Positions 23,617 through 35,134 are shown, counted from the first letter of the stretch. The stretch is DNA of 64,000 bases from Brachypterus glaber (GCA_958510825.1 OY294051.1:29251265-29315264), one strand, 5' to 3'. Made by a program: numbers and translations. Notes: generated by a model not told the origin, from the sequence alone.

Positions 23617-24033
23617 GAATGGAGATCTCTACAACTAGAATTATGAAACAAAAGACGTCTACCCTATCTCTATCTCATTTGTGCTACACTTTCCGGCCAA
23701 CCAAATAAATACTGTATTTGTTGTATGAAAAACAAATACAGTATTTATTTGGTTGGCCGGAAAGTGTAGCACTGAGCGGCTAAAACGAACATAGCTAATG
23801 TGAATCTGTAGAATAAGATAATTCTACTAAAATTTAGATGGCGCCAGTAATTTCTTTAATAAAAATTAAATTGTTACACTTTTCGCCCGGCCAAGTAAAT
23901 ATTGTATTTGTTCAACAAAGAACAAATACAGAATTTGTTTGGTTGGGTGGAAGTGGGAGTGTATGTATGTATTATATCCTTTTTAGGTAGAACTTTTGTC
24001 CCTGTCTAATCTAACGGGAGAAATCACCATTAC
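23617..24033 (-). mobile_element. Hairpin MITE, complete copy
   Basis: It runs from 'aatggagatctctac' to 'gagaaatcaccatt', the inverted equivalent of 32,296-32,712. It contains two hairpins. One has a ~41-bp stem 'gctacactttccggcc...aaatactgtatttgtt' with an 8-nt loop at about 23,682-23,770. The other is a ~20-bp stem around 'atattgtatttgttc'. There is no ORF. Confidence 0.75.
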
Positions 24034-24139
24034 TTGCTTTTCTTATTTAGACGTCTTTCAGGTTCACGGTCATCTATGTGAATATGTTTATTCAATTGTA
24101 TAGCACATTTGTGTATTTGTATAGTTATTTTTGAAATAA

Positions 24140-24176
24140 ATATTTATTATTATTATCATTATTATTATTATTATAA
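24140..24176. repeat. (ATT)n microsatellite
   Basis: Run of TTATTATTATTATCATTATTATT. Bases 24,280-24,465 just beyond carry a fragment of the 5,521-6,180 MITE family ending 'ttgggccacactgta'. Confidence 0.9.
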
Positions 24177-24594
24177 AGCTCCCCGTACCTTTCAGATCAG
24201 ATCACGAAACTCCTATTAACCTGCTAACTCAGAAATGGCCTGTTGAAATAGACATATATTTAAATAGAGAATTACTGTCTTTGAAATATTATATCACACT
24301 ATCTTCTACCATTTAAAATATACCCACTACATCCCCACATTTAGGTTAAAAATATTAAATATAAGTCAAAACTTTTGTCCGAAAAGATAGTTGTCTCATT
24401 TACACGTTCGAAATTTGAAGTTGATTTCTCAACAGGATGGTACTTTTGGGCCACACTGTATAATATAAACCATGTAATTTATTTCTAAAAAGGCACTGAT
24501 TTTTCTGAGCCACTGTTGACATTTTTTTTAAACAATTTTTTTCTATTTTTTTTTCTTTATTTGACAAAGAAAAGAAACTTAAAAATTTTATATA

Positions 24595-25326
24595 CAGCCT
24601 GTTCCAGAACTCGCGTACCGAAATTTAAGAGGTGATTCTACATCCAGAAATATGAAAAAAAGTTTCTATAAAGGTTGGTCCGGAAATGAGCCCTAAGGGA
24701 GCTACGGCCCTTCGAAGATGACGTATTGAATGGGGAACAAAAAAAAGCACCAATAAAATTTTAATGCTGCAGGGTGATTCTTCATTTAAAACTGAGCAAA
24801 AAAGTATTATACACCAAAACACCTAAATTTAATATTAAAGGAGTAATATCCTTTTAAAAAGTAACGTTTTTAGTGGCACAAAATGTTACTTCCTCTTAAT
24901 TGCATTTTTTTTTGATAACGGTTGCTCCTACAGTGTTACACTATATGATATTTTATATGTATTTTTACTCTAGAAATCTATATTTTTTACAACAAATCCA
25001 AAAAACATACACATAGAAAAGTTTGGGGCAAAAATGTTTTAAGCCTCATATATTTTGTCCGTCTGGGCACGCCTCTGGATAAATTAAAAAAATAAATTAA
25101 CATAAACTTATTGCCCTTATTAATACTAGTATACATGCAAAAGCTCGCCGCTCTAGCTTAAACGGTACCCGAGTTATTAATTAAAAACCTTATTTTTATT
25201 ACAATTTTAAAGGGCCCTAGATCCCTTAGGGCTCATTTCCGGACCAACCTTTATAGGAACTTTTTTTATATTTTTGGATCTAGAATCACCTCTTAAATTT
25301 TGGCATGCCAGGTATGGATCACCCTG
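24595..25326. mobile_element. 732-bp MITE with mismatched outer ends
   Basis: TA flanks both ends (24,593-94 and 25,327-28). The inner inverted repeats match: 'ttaagaggtgattct', 'ttctataaaggttggtcc', 'gaaatgagccctaaggg'. The outer ~30 bp differ: the left is 'cagcctgttccagaactc', as in the 22,417 element, and the right, inverted, is 'cagggtgatccatacctg'. The element ends about 200 bp upstream of the TATA box of the secreted-protein exon. Confidence 0.75.
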
Positions 25327-25530
25327 TATATTATAATATTTTTTTCTTCCTTTTATTTTTTTTTACTTTTTTTTTTTGTAAAACGTACGCACATGTTAAT
25401 GGAACACAAGGGGGCAGGAAAAAAGTCAGTTGCGTAGGCCCAACTGTGTTTAAACGTCAATCTCTAAGTCCCACCCATTCTATACTCCTTCCCCCTATGT
25501 GTGCTCCGGAGGATTCGGAGTCCCGGATAA

Positions 25531-25537
25531 TATAAAA
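25531..25537 (+). promoter_or_regulatory. TATA box of the secreted-protein gene
   Basis: TATAAAA lies 51 bp before the exon ATG, placing a start site near 25,561 and a 5' UTR of about 25 nt. The preceding ~100 bp are relatively GC-rich for the window. The arrangement is typical of insect genes for abundant secreted products. Confidence 0.6.
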
Positions 25538-25587
25538 GGATTGTTAAGCAGGTGCGAATGCCGAAGTTTCCTCCTGCAAGCTGCAAC

Positions 25588-25659
25588 ATGTGGTCCTCTA
25601 CGTTATATCTTGCAGTTTTGGCTGCTTTTGTCTGTTGCGTTGGTGCTGCTCCAAAACAG
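25588..25659 (+). CDS. First exon of an unidentified secreted protein
   Basis: The 24 codons from ATG 25,588 encode a textbook signal peptide: a short N-region (MWSST), a hydrophobic core (LYLAVLAAFVCCVG) and a small-residue cleavage site at AA, followed by PKQ. The exon ends in CAG followed by GTAATT, a plausible splice donor, in phase 0. An in-frame ATG at 25,558 also exists, but it would put extra residues before the hydrophobic core and sits at the predicted transcription start, so 25,588 is preferred. Beyond the donor the frame runs into a MITE. The rest of the protein is not adjacent. A 22-nt exon at 56,070 in compatible phase is one candidate. The function is unknown; the product is probably extracellular. 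Confidence 0.6.
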
Positions 25660-25685
25660 GTAATTTTTAATTTTATTAATTATTA

Positions 25686-26440
25686 CGCTGGTCTACAAAA
25701 AAAATGTGTTTTCATTTGCCGGGGACCTTTTAGTTGCGTCTTGGTATATTTGATGCGCTGATTTCGGAACCTTTTTACGTTTTTGTCGATCAGTTCGTTT
25801 TTTTGAGATATAGCGCACAGTGGTTTTTTTTGTCTATAGTTGTAAAAAATTTTTTTTTGGTCTAATTGTTTTTTTTTTTTCGTGGATTGGTTCTCTATTA
25901 CTGGGGCTCTAAGCCAAATCAGATTTAAAATATCTTTATTCCTTTTTTTTAATAAGCTTCTAAATTAAAAAAATTAGTTTTTTCGCATTTTTTCGATATA
26001 TTTCGATAAATTTTTTTATACATACTAAGATACGACTCTAATTTTTATACGCAATACTAACATATATGTGCAGTTTATAAAAATAAAAAAAAGTTTTAGA
26101 TTTAATCCAGTGACCGAGAGCAACACATTAAATTAAATTTATTATGAAAAAAAAACGAAAAATAAAAAAAAACTTTTTTTCCTTGCTTTAAAGCTTTAAG
26201 ATAACATTAAAAAAAATAAAATAATTCAAAATATTGTTGTTCTGCTCCCCGTTAAATCCCAGTTACTGGATTAAATTTAAAACTTTTTTATTTTTACAAA
26301 CTCACATGTGTTGCTTATAAAAATCAAAGCCATATCTTTAGTATAAAACTTTCTTTAGTATGTATATAAAACTTTCATGAAAATATAGCGAAAAAATACG
26401 AAAAAATCTCATTTTTTGAATTTAGAAGCGTATAAAAACA
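25686..26440. mobile_element. 'cgctggtctacaaaaaaa' MITE, right end lost
   Basis: It matches the complete element at 57,150-58,126: 'tttgccgggga.cttttagt', 'tttcggaacc.ttt', 'tttttttgagatatagc.cacagt', and interior 'aatattgttgttctgc'. The left end lies only 26 bp beyond the splice donor at 25,660. The right terminus is replaced by the next repeat at about 26,440. Confidence 0.65.
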
Positions 26441-28320
26441 AAGGAATAATTTTAATACTAAATTTTATTTGTAAATACATATTTGATACTTATATCGCCA
26501 CCATTGGTATTTAATACTTGTGATAGTAAATACTACAATGTATGTATCATATACAATATGTTGTCATACTACCACATCACAACGTGCTGGTACATTTAGA
26601 TCCCACTAGCATGTTATAGTAAAAATTATTGTAACATTTGGTAAAGCATATCGCACTTATAGTATGGTATACTTTGAGCTGTTGTTAAGTTGTAGGGGAA
26701 CAGGGGGCACAGCGAGTCATTGGGCACAATGAATCGTTGACTATAACTCTACCAATATTAGTTTTAGAAAGGCCACTTTATAATGGCGCGCTAAGAAGAC
26801 GTTTCTCTAGATAAAGGGTCAGTTGCCGGCAAACCTGCGTGGCGTGTGTTGAAGCGAAGAGGTGGCTGCATAAAATAAATAATGAAAGTATTTTTTTTTG
26901 TTAATCTGTTAATAAGGTATATTTGTACTACTTTTACGTAAATTCCAGTGTTATTTGGCATTTTTATATTCTTTATTAACTCTTAAATAAGTGTGTTTAC
27001 ACAAATTTATTAGATATTTGGTATGTTTTTTTATGTCCACTTTGAACTGGTCTGGTTACTGGGGGGACACAGTGAGTCAAAGACCGATTGGACACAGTGG
27101 CTCATGATCCACTGTGCCTCAACTATGATTAAATAAATGTTCCTGTAAATTTATAATTAAAATTATTGTAGGAATTTTGCTTTCCCATTTTGAAAATTTT
27201 CAACATTTAGGAAAATATTTTTTTTGCGTATTTTTGCGTTTTATGACGAGCGAGAACAATATTTGTTTACAAAAATTTGAAAATTTCATTATAAGGGTTT
27301 TTAATATTGTTGAAATCGAATCTGATAATAAAAAGAATCTCCACCCCCCGCAGGGGCGAGGGGGTAAATATTTTAAAATATTTTTCATATATTCGTGAAA
27401 ATTTGAATATGGGGGTTTTTGAGGTTGATAAAACTAAATCTTGAAATTATTTTTTTCCAAATCCACCCCCTTAGGGGTGGTGATGATTTTTTTTGAAAAT
27501 TGGTTTATACAGTATACAATCAATTAATTTAACATTGTTTTTTAGGGTCTTGATTTAGTTTATTTTGACTTTTGTTTTTTTCTTACTTAAGAGTTTCATT
27601 TTCAAGGTTTTGATTTACCTACGTTAATTAATTTTAGGTTTTGTTTTTTGTGACCAAAGAGTTTTATTTAAGTTTATTTAACTATGTAGGTATCTAAAAT
27701 AAACATTTTTTTTAATTAATAAATTGACTTAATTTATTTAAATATCACGATTAACTGTACCCCATACTGAGTGATTCACTGTACCCCGTACTGGGGGCTC
27801 AGTGAATCAAATGACAAAAAAGTACTTGTAAAAAATCATGGTCTATTCATTTTTAATTTAAACCTGCAAATTATGTTAGCTTAAAGATCAAAGAAACGTA
27901 GTATGAAAAAAAATCTGAGTTATTGTCAAAACTTTTAAAAATATGCGCTATAAAAAAGTAAGTGACTCACTGTGCCCCCTGTTCCCCTATTACTGATCTA
28001 GTTTAAAGTACGTTCAGTATTTAGAAAAATTAAAAATCGGTAAATAATGCCAAAATTTTGATTAGTAGGTAATAATATAAAGATTGCAACCACAGACAAT
28101 TACACACTGACAAAATAATCGAACCTTTGTTTACTTCCCTCTGTATTTTTTTTACTTTTTTCTGTATTATTACTAATCAAAATTTTTGTATTATTTACCG
28201 ATTGTTATTTTACTAAATACTGTAACATACTTTAAACTAAATCAATAACACAACAACTACAACTTAAAGTACACCAAACTATAACTGTGATATAATTTAC
28301 CAAATGTAACAGTATGTCTT
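26440..28320 (+). repeat. 'ttttgattagtaataatac' family repeat, split by a nested MITE
   Basis: The two halves (26,440-26,694 and 27,988-28,320) are continuous in the copies at 7,262-7,722 (inverted) and 54,030-54,390. Removing the nested element and one TA restores the family order. Confidence 0.65.
26695..27987. mobile_element. 1,293-bp GGGGAA-ended MITE with reiterated motif
   Basis: The ends 'ggggaacagggggcaca' and 'tgtgccccctgttcccc' have TA on both sides (26,693-94 and 27,988-89). A motif like CACAGTGAGTCA recurs subterminally in both orientations: 26,717, 27,068, 27,100, ~27,770, ~27,795 and 27,963. No transposase is seen. Its 222-bp ORF at 27,177 overlaps a - strand shadow and has no domain. 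Confidence 0.75.
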
Positions 28321-28744
28321 TTCTCGGTGAACGTTTTACTCATGTAAAGAATGTCATATTTTTTATTTTGCACGACCAACAATTTAAAACAAAAAATTAA
28401 CTTAGTTTCTTTATAATTTTATCAAAGCTTGTTTGTATTGTTTTTGTTTTACACTTAACTTTTCGACAGGGCTAGAGTTTAAAGTGAAATTCAAACCACT
28501 TCATGGTACGGGCATAATTAGAAAATATTTTGCATAAAGCATAAACACGGGGGGTTGCTATTTAATATTTTGTAGTTGGAGTAGTCGGAATGTGAAGAAA
28601 AAAATACTACCTCCAAATATACAGATTTTAGATGATCTTACGATGAAATAAATTGACATTTTTTATTTATTTATTTCTTTGTTTATTTATTTACTACTTA
28701 ACATGGCATATGTCCCTGTTACAAAGTTGTTATAATAAAATATG
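28321..28744. other. AT-rich spacer
   Basis: No gene is seen. A (TTTA)n-like tract at ~28,655-28,695 may be the tail of a decayed retroposon. Confidence 0.4.
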
Positions 28745-28747
28745 AAA

Positions 28748-29660
28748 CAAGCTGTGAAGATATGTGGGTAGTTCCCACGAAATCTCAAAATTCCTGTCCT
28801 TTCAGTTTTAACAAAAAATTTGACCAACTTTTATAGGTAACGAGTATTTCCTTGCAAGGCTCCATTACTTTGGCTACTGGTATCAGTAATAATTTCTGAT
28901 TCATATGTATAAATAAAAAAAATAAAAAAATAATAATGTTCCTAAAATCATTCCCTCACTATGTCCCAAGCTACAGATTAAAATACTTTCGGATTTTTAA
29001 ATGAACAATTTCTCAAAAAATTGCAAGTTTAACAAATCTTTTAAAAATACAATATTTTTTAGAAATTATTAATATTTTGGAATAAAAAATAAGGAATTAT
29101 TAAAAAAAATATTTTTTTTATATGTGTCTCAACAAAAAAAATCATTCCCTCACATCTTTACTGACAGCCAATTTGTGAACGCATTTTCAATCATGCGTGA
29201 ACGATCCCATTAGTTTTTGATAGTTGGGAGTAAGGTTAATTTTTTAAAATTGGCGAATTCATCTTGGGCGTGTTAGAGTTTCTGTTACAAAAATGTTTTA
29301 TTATTATATTTTAAAGGTTACATTTTTGACCGTCATTCCCTCACATCCTGGAAAAAGAACGTAATTACGTTTAATTAAATAATAATTATTCAATGAAGTT
29401 GGTTTTTGGGACCAATAAGCTTATAAGCTTACACAAAAATGCAATACTAATGTAAGGTTATATCGCGAGTTTTTGTTAGTTATGTCTTATTTTGTCAATC
29501 CCTCATCGTCATTCCCTCGTTTCAATTTGTAGTGAAACATGAAACAAATTTATATCCCAGAATTGTTTGTCTAGAACGATTTTTGAAAATTTTTAAAAAT
29601 TCGAAGCTACCGTATAATATTATTCTAGCGCAGGCGCTCTGAATAATATAATAATGAAAA
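28748..29660. repeat. Repeat block with reiterated 'cattccctcac'
   Basis: The left boundary is 'caagctgtgaagatatg', related to the foldback at 3,042. The right boundary is the palindromic end module 'ttctagcgcaggcgct' plus 'gaataatataat' (29,628-29,653). Inside, 'tcattccctcac' recurs at about 28,950, 29,143 and 29,331, with related 'cattccctcg' at 29,511. There is no ORF. Confidence 0.5.
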
Positions 29661-29690
29661 AAATAATAAAACTATTTAAAAAAGAAAAAA

Positions 29691-29750
29691 AAAGGTACTC
29701 TTGTATAAAATATTAGTATACTAATATTATATTCATACAAAAGTACCTTT
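29691..29750. repeat. 60-bp hairpin
   Basis: 'aaaggtactcttgtat' pairs with 'atacaaaagtaccttt', and the A/T-rich centre 'attagtatactaat' is itself palindromic. It is a short foldback; its origin is unknown. Confidence 0.6.
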
Positions 29751-30149
29751 AGTTATTTATTATATGAGAAATATAGTATAAAAATATGATTAGTAATTTG
29801 ACAGAATAACAAAGAGATTAATATTGGTAAAAAATAAATCTATAACATTTCCAATGCGTTCGTAAGTTTGATGTTCTGCTTCCATTAAAAGTTGGTAGAA
29901 ACAACACATGACTTATCAAAATTTAAAAACTAAATATAACAGTTTAATTTAACTTTAAATTTAAAAGCAAATACAACGTTTTATAGCTGATTATAATGTA
30001 TTTAAAATGTTGAATCGCACGTGTGCACGACACACGCTTATAACATTTAACCCCCTTTTTATAAATCCTATAAATATGTAATTTATGTATAATAAACCTA
30101 CCTATTTCAACTTTTTAGTCACATCTTGCGCAGTTTAAAAGTTAAGAAA

Positions 30150-31285
30150 AAACTTAACAACTGGACAGACCGGCAGACGGACTGAAAAAGTAAAAAAAAA
30201 AATAATAAAAAATAGTTTTTAGCCTTTGTCCTTTACTTCACACCAATTTTTACGAAAACCAATCCAAACATCCGAGAACTTTGGATAAGGACCCTATGGT
30301 CCAAATAATAAGCCTTTAGCCTAAAGCGTTCTCGAGTTATCATAGTAATAAATGTTCCAGACAGTCTGAAAAACATACTTATATGCATGTAAAACATCGA
30401 GAAACGTAAAAAAAGCAATAAAAATGTTTTAAAACTTTTTTACTCGTGGGAAGTAAAATTAATATTAATTAAATAATTAATTGGTCGACTTTTGGCGTTT
30501 CGGGAAATTAGAAACTTCAGTACTGTTCCAAACTTATCAACCGGATAGACCGGCAGACGGACTGAAAAAGTAAAAAAAACAATAAAAAATAGTTTTTAGC
30601 CTTTGCCCTTTACTTCACACCAATTTTTACGAAAAACAATCCAAACATCCGAGAACTTTGGATAAGGACCCTATGGTCCAAATAAGAAGCCTTTAGCCTA
30701 AAGCGTTCTCGAATTTTTGATAGCCGTAAATGTTCCAGACAGTCTGAAAAACATACTTATACGCATGTAAAACATCGAGAAACGTAAAAAAAGCAATAAA
30801 AATGTTTTTAAACTTTTTTACTCGTGGGAAGTAAAATTTATATTAATTAATTAATTAATTGGTCGACTTTTGGCGTTTCGGGAAATTAGAAACTTCAGTA
30901 TTATACTGTTCCAAACTTATCAACCGGACAGACCGGCAGACGGACTGAAAAAGTAAAAAAAAATAATAAAAAATAGTTTTTAGCGTTTGTCCTTTACTTC
31001 ACACCAATTTTTACGAAAAACAATCCAAAAATCCGAGAACTTTGGATAAGGAACCTATGCTCCAAATAAGAAGCCTTTAGCCTAAAGCGTTCTCGAGTTA
31101 TCATAGTCATAAATGTTCCAGACAGTCTGAAAAACATACTTATACGCATTTAAAACATCGAGAAACGTAAAAAAAGCAATACAAATGTTTTAAAACTTTT
31201 TTACTCGTTTAATATTAATTAATTAATTAATTCGTCGACTTTTGGCATATCGGGAAACTTCAGTATTATACTGTTCCAGCACCTA
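30150..31285 (+). repeat. Three tandem ~381-bp units of the 'gacagac' repeat
   Basis: The landmark 'gaccggcagacggactg' recurs at about 30,169, 30,549 and 30,931. Each unit continues 'tttacttcacaccaattttt', 'gagaactttggataagg', 'aagcctttagcctaaagcg', 'ccagacagtctgaaaaac', 'gtaaaacatcgagaaac', 'actcgtgggaagtaaaa' and 'ggtcgacttttggc'. Divergence between units is low. The last unit ends at 'tatactgttccagcac'. Confidence 0.8.
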
Positions 31286-31650
31286 TAAGCGCTGTAAATA
31301 AAAATACGAAACCATAAACACAACACATTAAGGACGACATTAGAAAAATTTTAAACTCATAAATCTAGACTCTTTTGAAGATAAAAACACCCCTTAGGTA
31401 CGAAATATGATCTATTCCACACCCTATAGTGAATGATACTCCTTTCTCCATATGGTATAATGTATCAAGGAAGAAATCCCCAATACAAACATTTAAATTA
31501 CTAATATTTAAAGGAAATATGATCTAGTATCAAAATCGCAATACTTTTACTACGTGATAAAATTTTCGCAAAGCAGATTTTGAAAAGTTTTAGAAATATT
31601 AGAGTATCTTTAAAATCCTTTAAAATACGGTTAATATCATTTACAAACAA

Positions 31651-31728
31651 ACTGCCGTGCTAAGCTGAAAGGTCCTATCTGCATAGGTTTAACATACATA
31701 GATAGGACCTTTAAGCTTAGGAAGGCAG
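31651..31728. ncRNA. Candidate miRNA-like or foldback hairpin
   Basis: Arms 'actgccgtgctaagctga' and 'ttaagcttaggaaggcagt' pair with a few internal mismatches. The stem is extended by the exact pair 'aaaggtcctatct' / 'agataggaccttt'. Stem is about 33 bp, loop about 10-13 nt. Size and interrupted pairing resemble an animal pre-miRNA. However, 'gatagataggacctt'-type sequence also occurs at ~3,233, which points to a repeat instead. Transcription is unproven. Confidence 0.3.
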
Positions 31729-31889
31729 TAAACCGTAGGTCTGTATAATGCTTCTAAATTTATAGTAATAAACATTATCAAACACTTCTTACATAAATCG
31801 AAAACAAAGTTAAAAATTTTGGTGATATTATCAATTTTACGAATATTAATCCCAATGATGAAAATGTAACGACTGCTTTAGCAGGAGTA

Positions 31890-32175
31890 TAACTTTTTGG
31901 TTTCTAGGGGGATTTTTTCAAATTTGGTACAATTGTTTTCTCTAAAAAAATTAAATGGATCCGAGATTTACTGTTTTCGATTAAGCCCTCACAACCTATG
32001 AGTCGAAAATTTCTTATTTTTGGAGGGATTTTTTTTCGATTTTAATGGACATAAACAAGGTTGTTTTTTCTGATAATTTGAACATTCTTTCTTGAGTTGT
32101 CGTGCGGACAATAAAAAGTAACAGAAGGACAAACAAAAAAACAGACATTTTTAAAAGTTTAGAATCATATACAGG
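31890..32175 (-). repeat. Dispersed repeat remnant ending at a MITE tip
   Basis: The segment carries 'tatttttggagggatttttt' and a weak series of acag/ggac steps, related to the 'gacagac' family. It ends 'catatacagggtggtccatt', one terminus of the CAGGGTGATC group. The small frame on the - strand is incidental. Confidence 0.4.
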
Positions 32176-32295
32176 GTGGTCCATTGATCTTGACAATCTT
32201 TAATATTTTAATAAATGCTTTAGTATAAAACCAATAAAACATGCAAAAAAACATATTTTTCTAATTTTTCATATGCACCCCTCCTATGTTGTTTC

Positions 32296-32712
32296 AATGG
32301 CGATTTCTCCCGTTAAATTAGACAGGGACAAAAGTTCTACCCAAAAAGAATAGAAGACATACATACACTCCCACTTCCACCCAACCAAACAAATTCTGTA
32401 TTTGTTCTTTGTTGAACAAATACAATATTTACTTGGCCGGGCGAAAAGTGTAACTATATTATTTTTATTAAAGAAATTACTGGCGCCATCTAAATTTTAG
32501 TAGAATTATCTTATTCTACAGATTCACATTAGCTATGTTCGTTCGTTCCGCTCAGTGCTACACTTTCCGGCCAACCAAATAAATACTGTATTTGTTGTAT
32601 GAAAAACAAATACAGTATTTATTTGGTTGGCTGGAAAGTGTAGCACAAATGAGATAGAGATAGGGTAGACGTCTTTTGTTTCATAATTCTAGTTGTAGAG
32701 AGCTCCATTGAA
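32296..32712 (+). mobile_element. Hairpin MITE, complete copy
   Basis: The ends are 'caatggcgatttctccc' and 'gagagctccattg'. The two internal hairpins are intact. The larger has ~41-bp arms 'gtgctacactttccgg' ... 'tactgtatttgtt' and an 8-nt loop, centred at about 32,602. One arm has a single change ('ggctggaaag'). There is no ORF. Confidence 0.75.
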
Positions 32713-33059
32713 AAACTATGCTTGCATACCAAATTTCAGGTTACTTGAACATTTTTTGACCCCCGCCCAACTCATTTATAATAATGAGGTATTTTTATTG
32801 TTTAATTGTTACAGTTTTAAAGACAAAACAAGCCGTAAAGATACGTAATTCTACCCATTCCATTATATACTATTTACAGTGGCAGGTATGGGAACGTTCA
32901 AGTATTACGTAACGCAAATTTTGATCATTTGGACTTTTATATCGGTGCAGTGGAAATGTTTTAGATCCTACCATGACTTAAAATGGCGCAAAATATATTT
33001 ATATTCTTCCATATGAACCTTTTTTATTATTCTACGTTTATGCTTTGAGATTTCACTGT

Positions 33060-33912
33060 GAGTGATTCTCAGTACCCGGAGTATTTCCAGTTATAGTCCA
33101 GTCTTCAAGTTAATAAAAGAGGCTTTACCGAGAAATAATTCAGGAAGTTTAGATTTTTGGTTTATTGGGTAGGGTTTAAGGCCGCAAATAAATAATTTTG
33201 CGACATTGAACTCGATATGGAACTGTCATTTTTTTAACTTATTTTTGACAAAAAACACACTTTTTAAAATATCTCAAGATCGGTGCATCCTAGGACAAAA
33301 AACTTTTAAAATGAAACTAAGGAGGACCAAATCTCCAACATTTTTTGTGCCATGTATTTTTTTGTACGACTTATAGCTAATTTACGGCACCGCCTTAAAC
33401 GTTACACTGTAGGGTTTTAGATTTTTCTTTATGACTCGGTTAGGAAGGTTTTTTATGCTTAATACAATGGTGATTCAATCGAAAATCGGTTTTCTCGAGA
33501 TAATAGGGCACAAATGTGTGAATTATTTTTTAAAAAAATAATTTTACGTAAATTAAAAAGAAAGTGCCAGGTAGATTTTTTTAATTTTCCAAACCCAAAA
33601 TGTTCTAAGAGGCATACCTAACCGACGATACAAAAGTTTAGTTTTTCGAAAAAATCATTAAAAATCTAAAAACGTATAGTTAAACGTATAAGAGATATTT
33701 TAAAAATCCGTTTTTTTTTGTAAAAAACACGTTAAAAAATGACAGTTCCAAATCGAGTTCAACGGCGCAAAATTGTTTTTCATTTGCGGCCATTAACCCT
33801 ACCCAATAAACCGAAAATCAAAACTCCCTGAATTATTTCCAGGTAAAGCCTCTTTTATTGACCTGAAGACTAGACTACAACTGGAAATACGCCGACTACT
33901 GGTGATTCTATA
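33060..33912. mobile_element. Foldback element with ~240-bp arms
   Basis: The left arm ('atttccagttatagtcc', 'aagaggctttacc', 'gggtagggttta', 'gaactcgatatggaactgtc') is repeated inverted in the right arm ('gacagttccaaatcgagttc', 'taaccctacccaataaacc', 'ggtaaagcctctttt', 'actacaactggaaat'). The centre is non-coding. The right tip 'cgccgactactggtg' also occurs at ~59,500. Confidence 0.7.
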
Positions 33913-34039
33913 ATGTCCAGACCGCCGGCTACAAAGATCCATCGTCCGTTTCTTTCGTCAATTTTATTCATCTAAATTTTCCTGGGGAACTATGTGTTAA
34001 AGTTACTTATAATTCGCATTCTTATAAAATGCCAAAAGG

Positions 34040-34396
34040 GCCATTCCAGCGTTTCGGGTGTTTCACTTTTACACATTAAAACGAATTTTATGAATACTTA
34101 TTGCGCTAATAGATTGGTATGCTACAATTGAACTAATATACCAGTTAAACAAACGGTTAAACCCCGAAATAAAATTTTAAAAAAGTTAAGGAAGATATGG
34201 GCAAAATTTGCCGTTTCGGCCAATTTTGCCAACATCTTCCTTAATTTTTTTAAAATTTTATTTCAGGTTTTAACAGCTTCCTTAACAGGTGTATTAGTCC
34301 AATTGTAGCATACATGTACCAATCTATTAGTGCAATAAGTATTCATAAAGTTCGTTTAAATGTGTAAAAGTGAAACACCCGAAACGCTGGAATGGC
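34040..34396. mobile_element. 357-bp full palindrome with 8-bp target duplication
   Basis: The element is almost entirely two inverted arms from 'gccattccagcgtttcggg' to 'cccgaaacgctggaatggc'. CCAAAAGG duplications lie at 34,032-39 and 34,397-404. Eight-base duplications are typical of hAT-type transposition, though the CAG-type hAT tip is not obvious. There is no ORF. Confidence 0.75.
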
Positions 34397-34795
34397 CCAA
34401 AAGGAGTTATTCCGCAAATGTCAAAGAATAAATAAAGCGAAAGTATCGAGGATCTTCGAGGAAGCTTTTATATTTTTGCCATAGGGCCCGTTTACTAATT
34501 ATAATTAGATAATTATCCAATTTACTTGGAGATAAAGAGGGTTAAAGTTTACATGTGTTACATCCAGATATGGATGATTAAACATTTTTAATTTTACGTA
34601 AATTTTAGGCAACAGTCCTAATAAACTCGGAGAAAATTACTTCTCGTAAAATTCATCTGAAATAATTTTAATTTAAAATATTTGCTTGTAAAGGTAAAAT
34701 TAAATCAATTTAAAATGCTAGGGTTCCTTGCAAAAATGTGCAGATAAGTTTCGGGATTTTAATTCAAATCAAATAATGTATTTAATTGCTAAGTA

Positions 34796-35134
34796 ATAAT
34801 AGTTATTAATGGTACTAATGGGTAAAGTAAGATATTGCCTATGAGAAAATTAACCTGCGAGGCGTCAGCCAAGCAGGTTAATTTTCGAGAGGGCAATATC
34901 GGTTTACCCATGAGTGCCATACAAGGTTTTATCCAATAAATAGCTTAGGAATTTATATTTTTATTAAAAATTTTAATGACATTTACAAGAAAATAATTTG
35001 ACAAGTGACAGTTGAATGGGTAAAATAAATAATTATCCACTCAATAAAGTAAAAGCCACGCGGGGGTTATTATTGAGTTTATCTATTTAAAATAAAGCTG
35101 GTAATTGTCTTATTATCTGTATGTATTGGATAAA
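34796..35134. mobile_element. ~340-bp foldback MITE, most complete copy
   Basis: Same family as 19,736-20,362. Here both arms around 'gggtaaagtaagatattgcc' / 'ggcaatatcggtttaccc' are kept. It ends 'ttatctgtatgtattgg'. It has no ORF. The space 34,405-34,795 has nothing recognisable. Confidence 0.65.

Noticed and set aside
25305..25535. 76-codon + frame just upstream of the secreted-protein exon
   Set aside because: It spans the MITE end and the promoter with TATA box. Composition runs of Phe come from T-tracts, and no domain is present.
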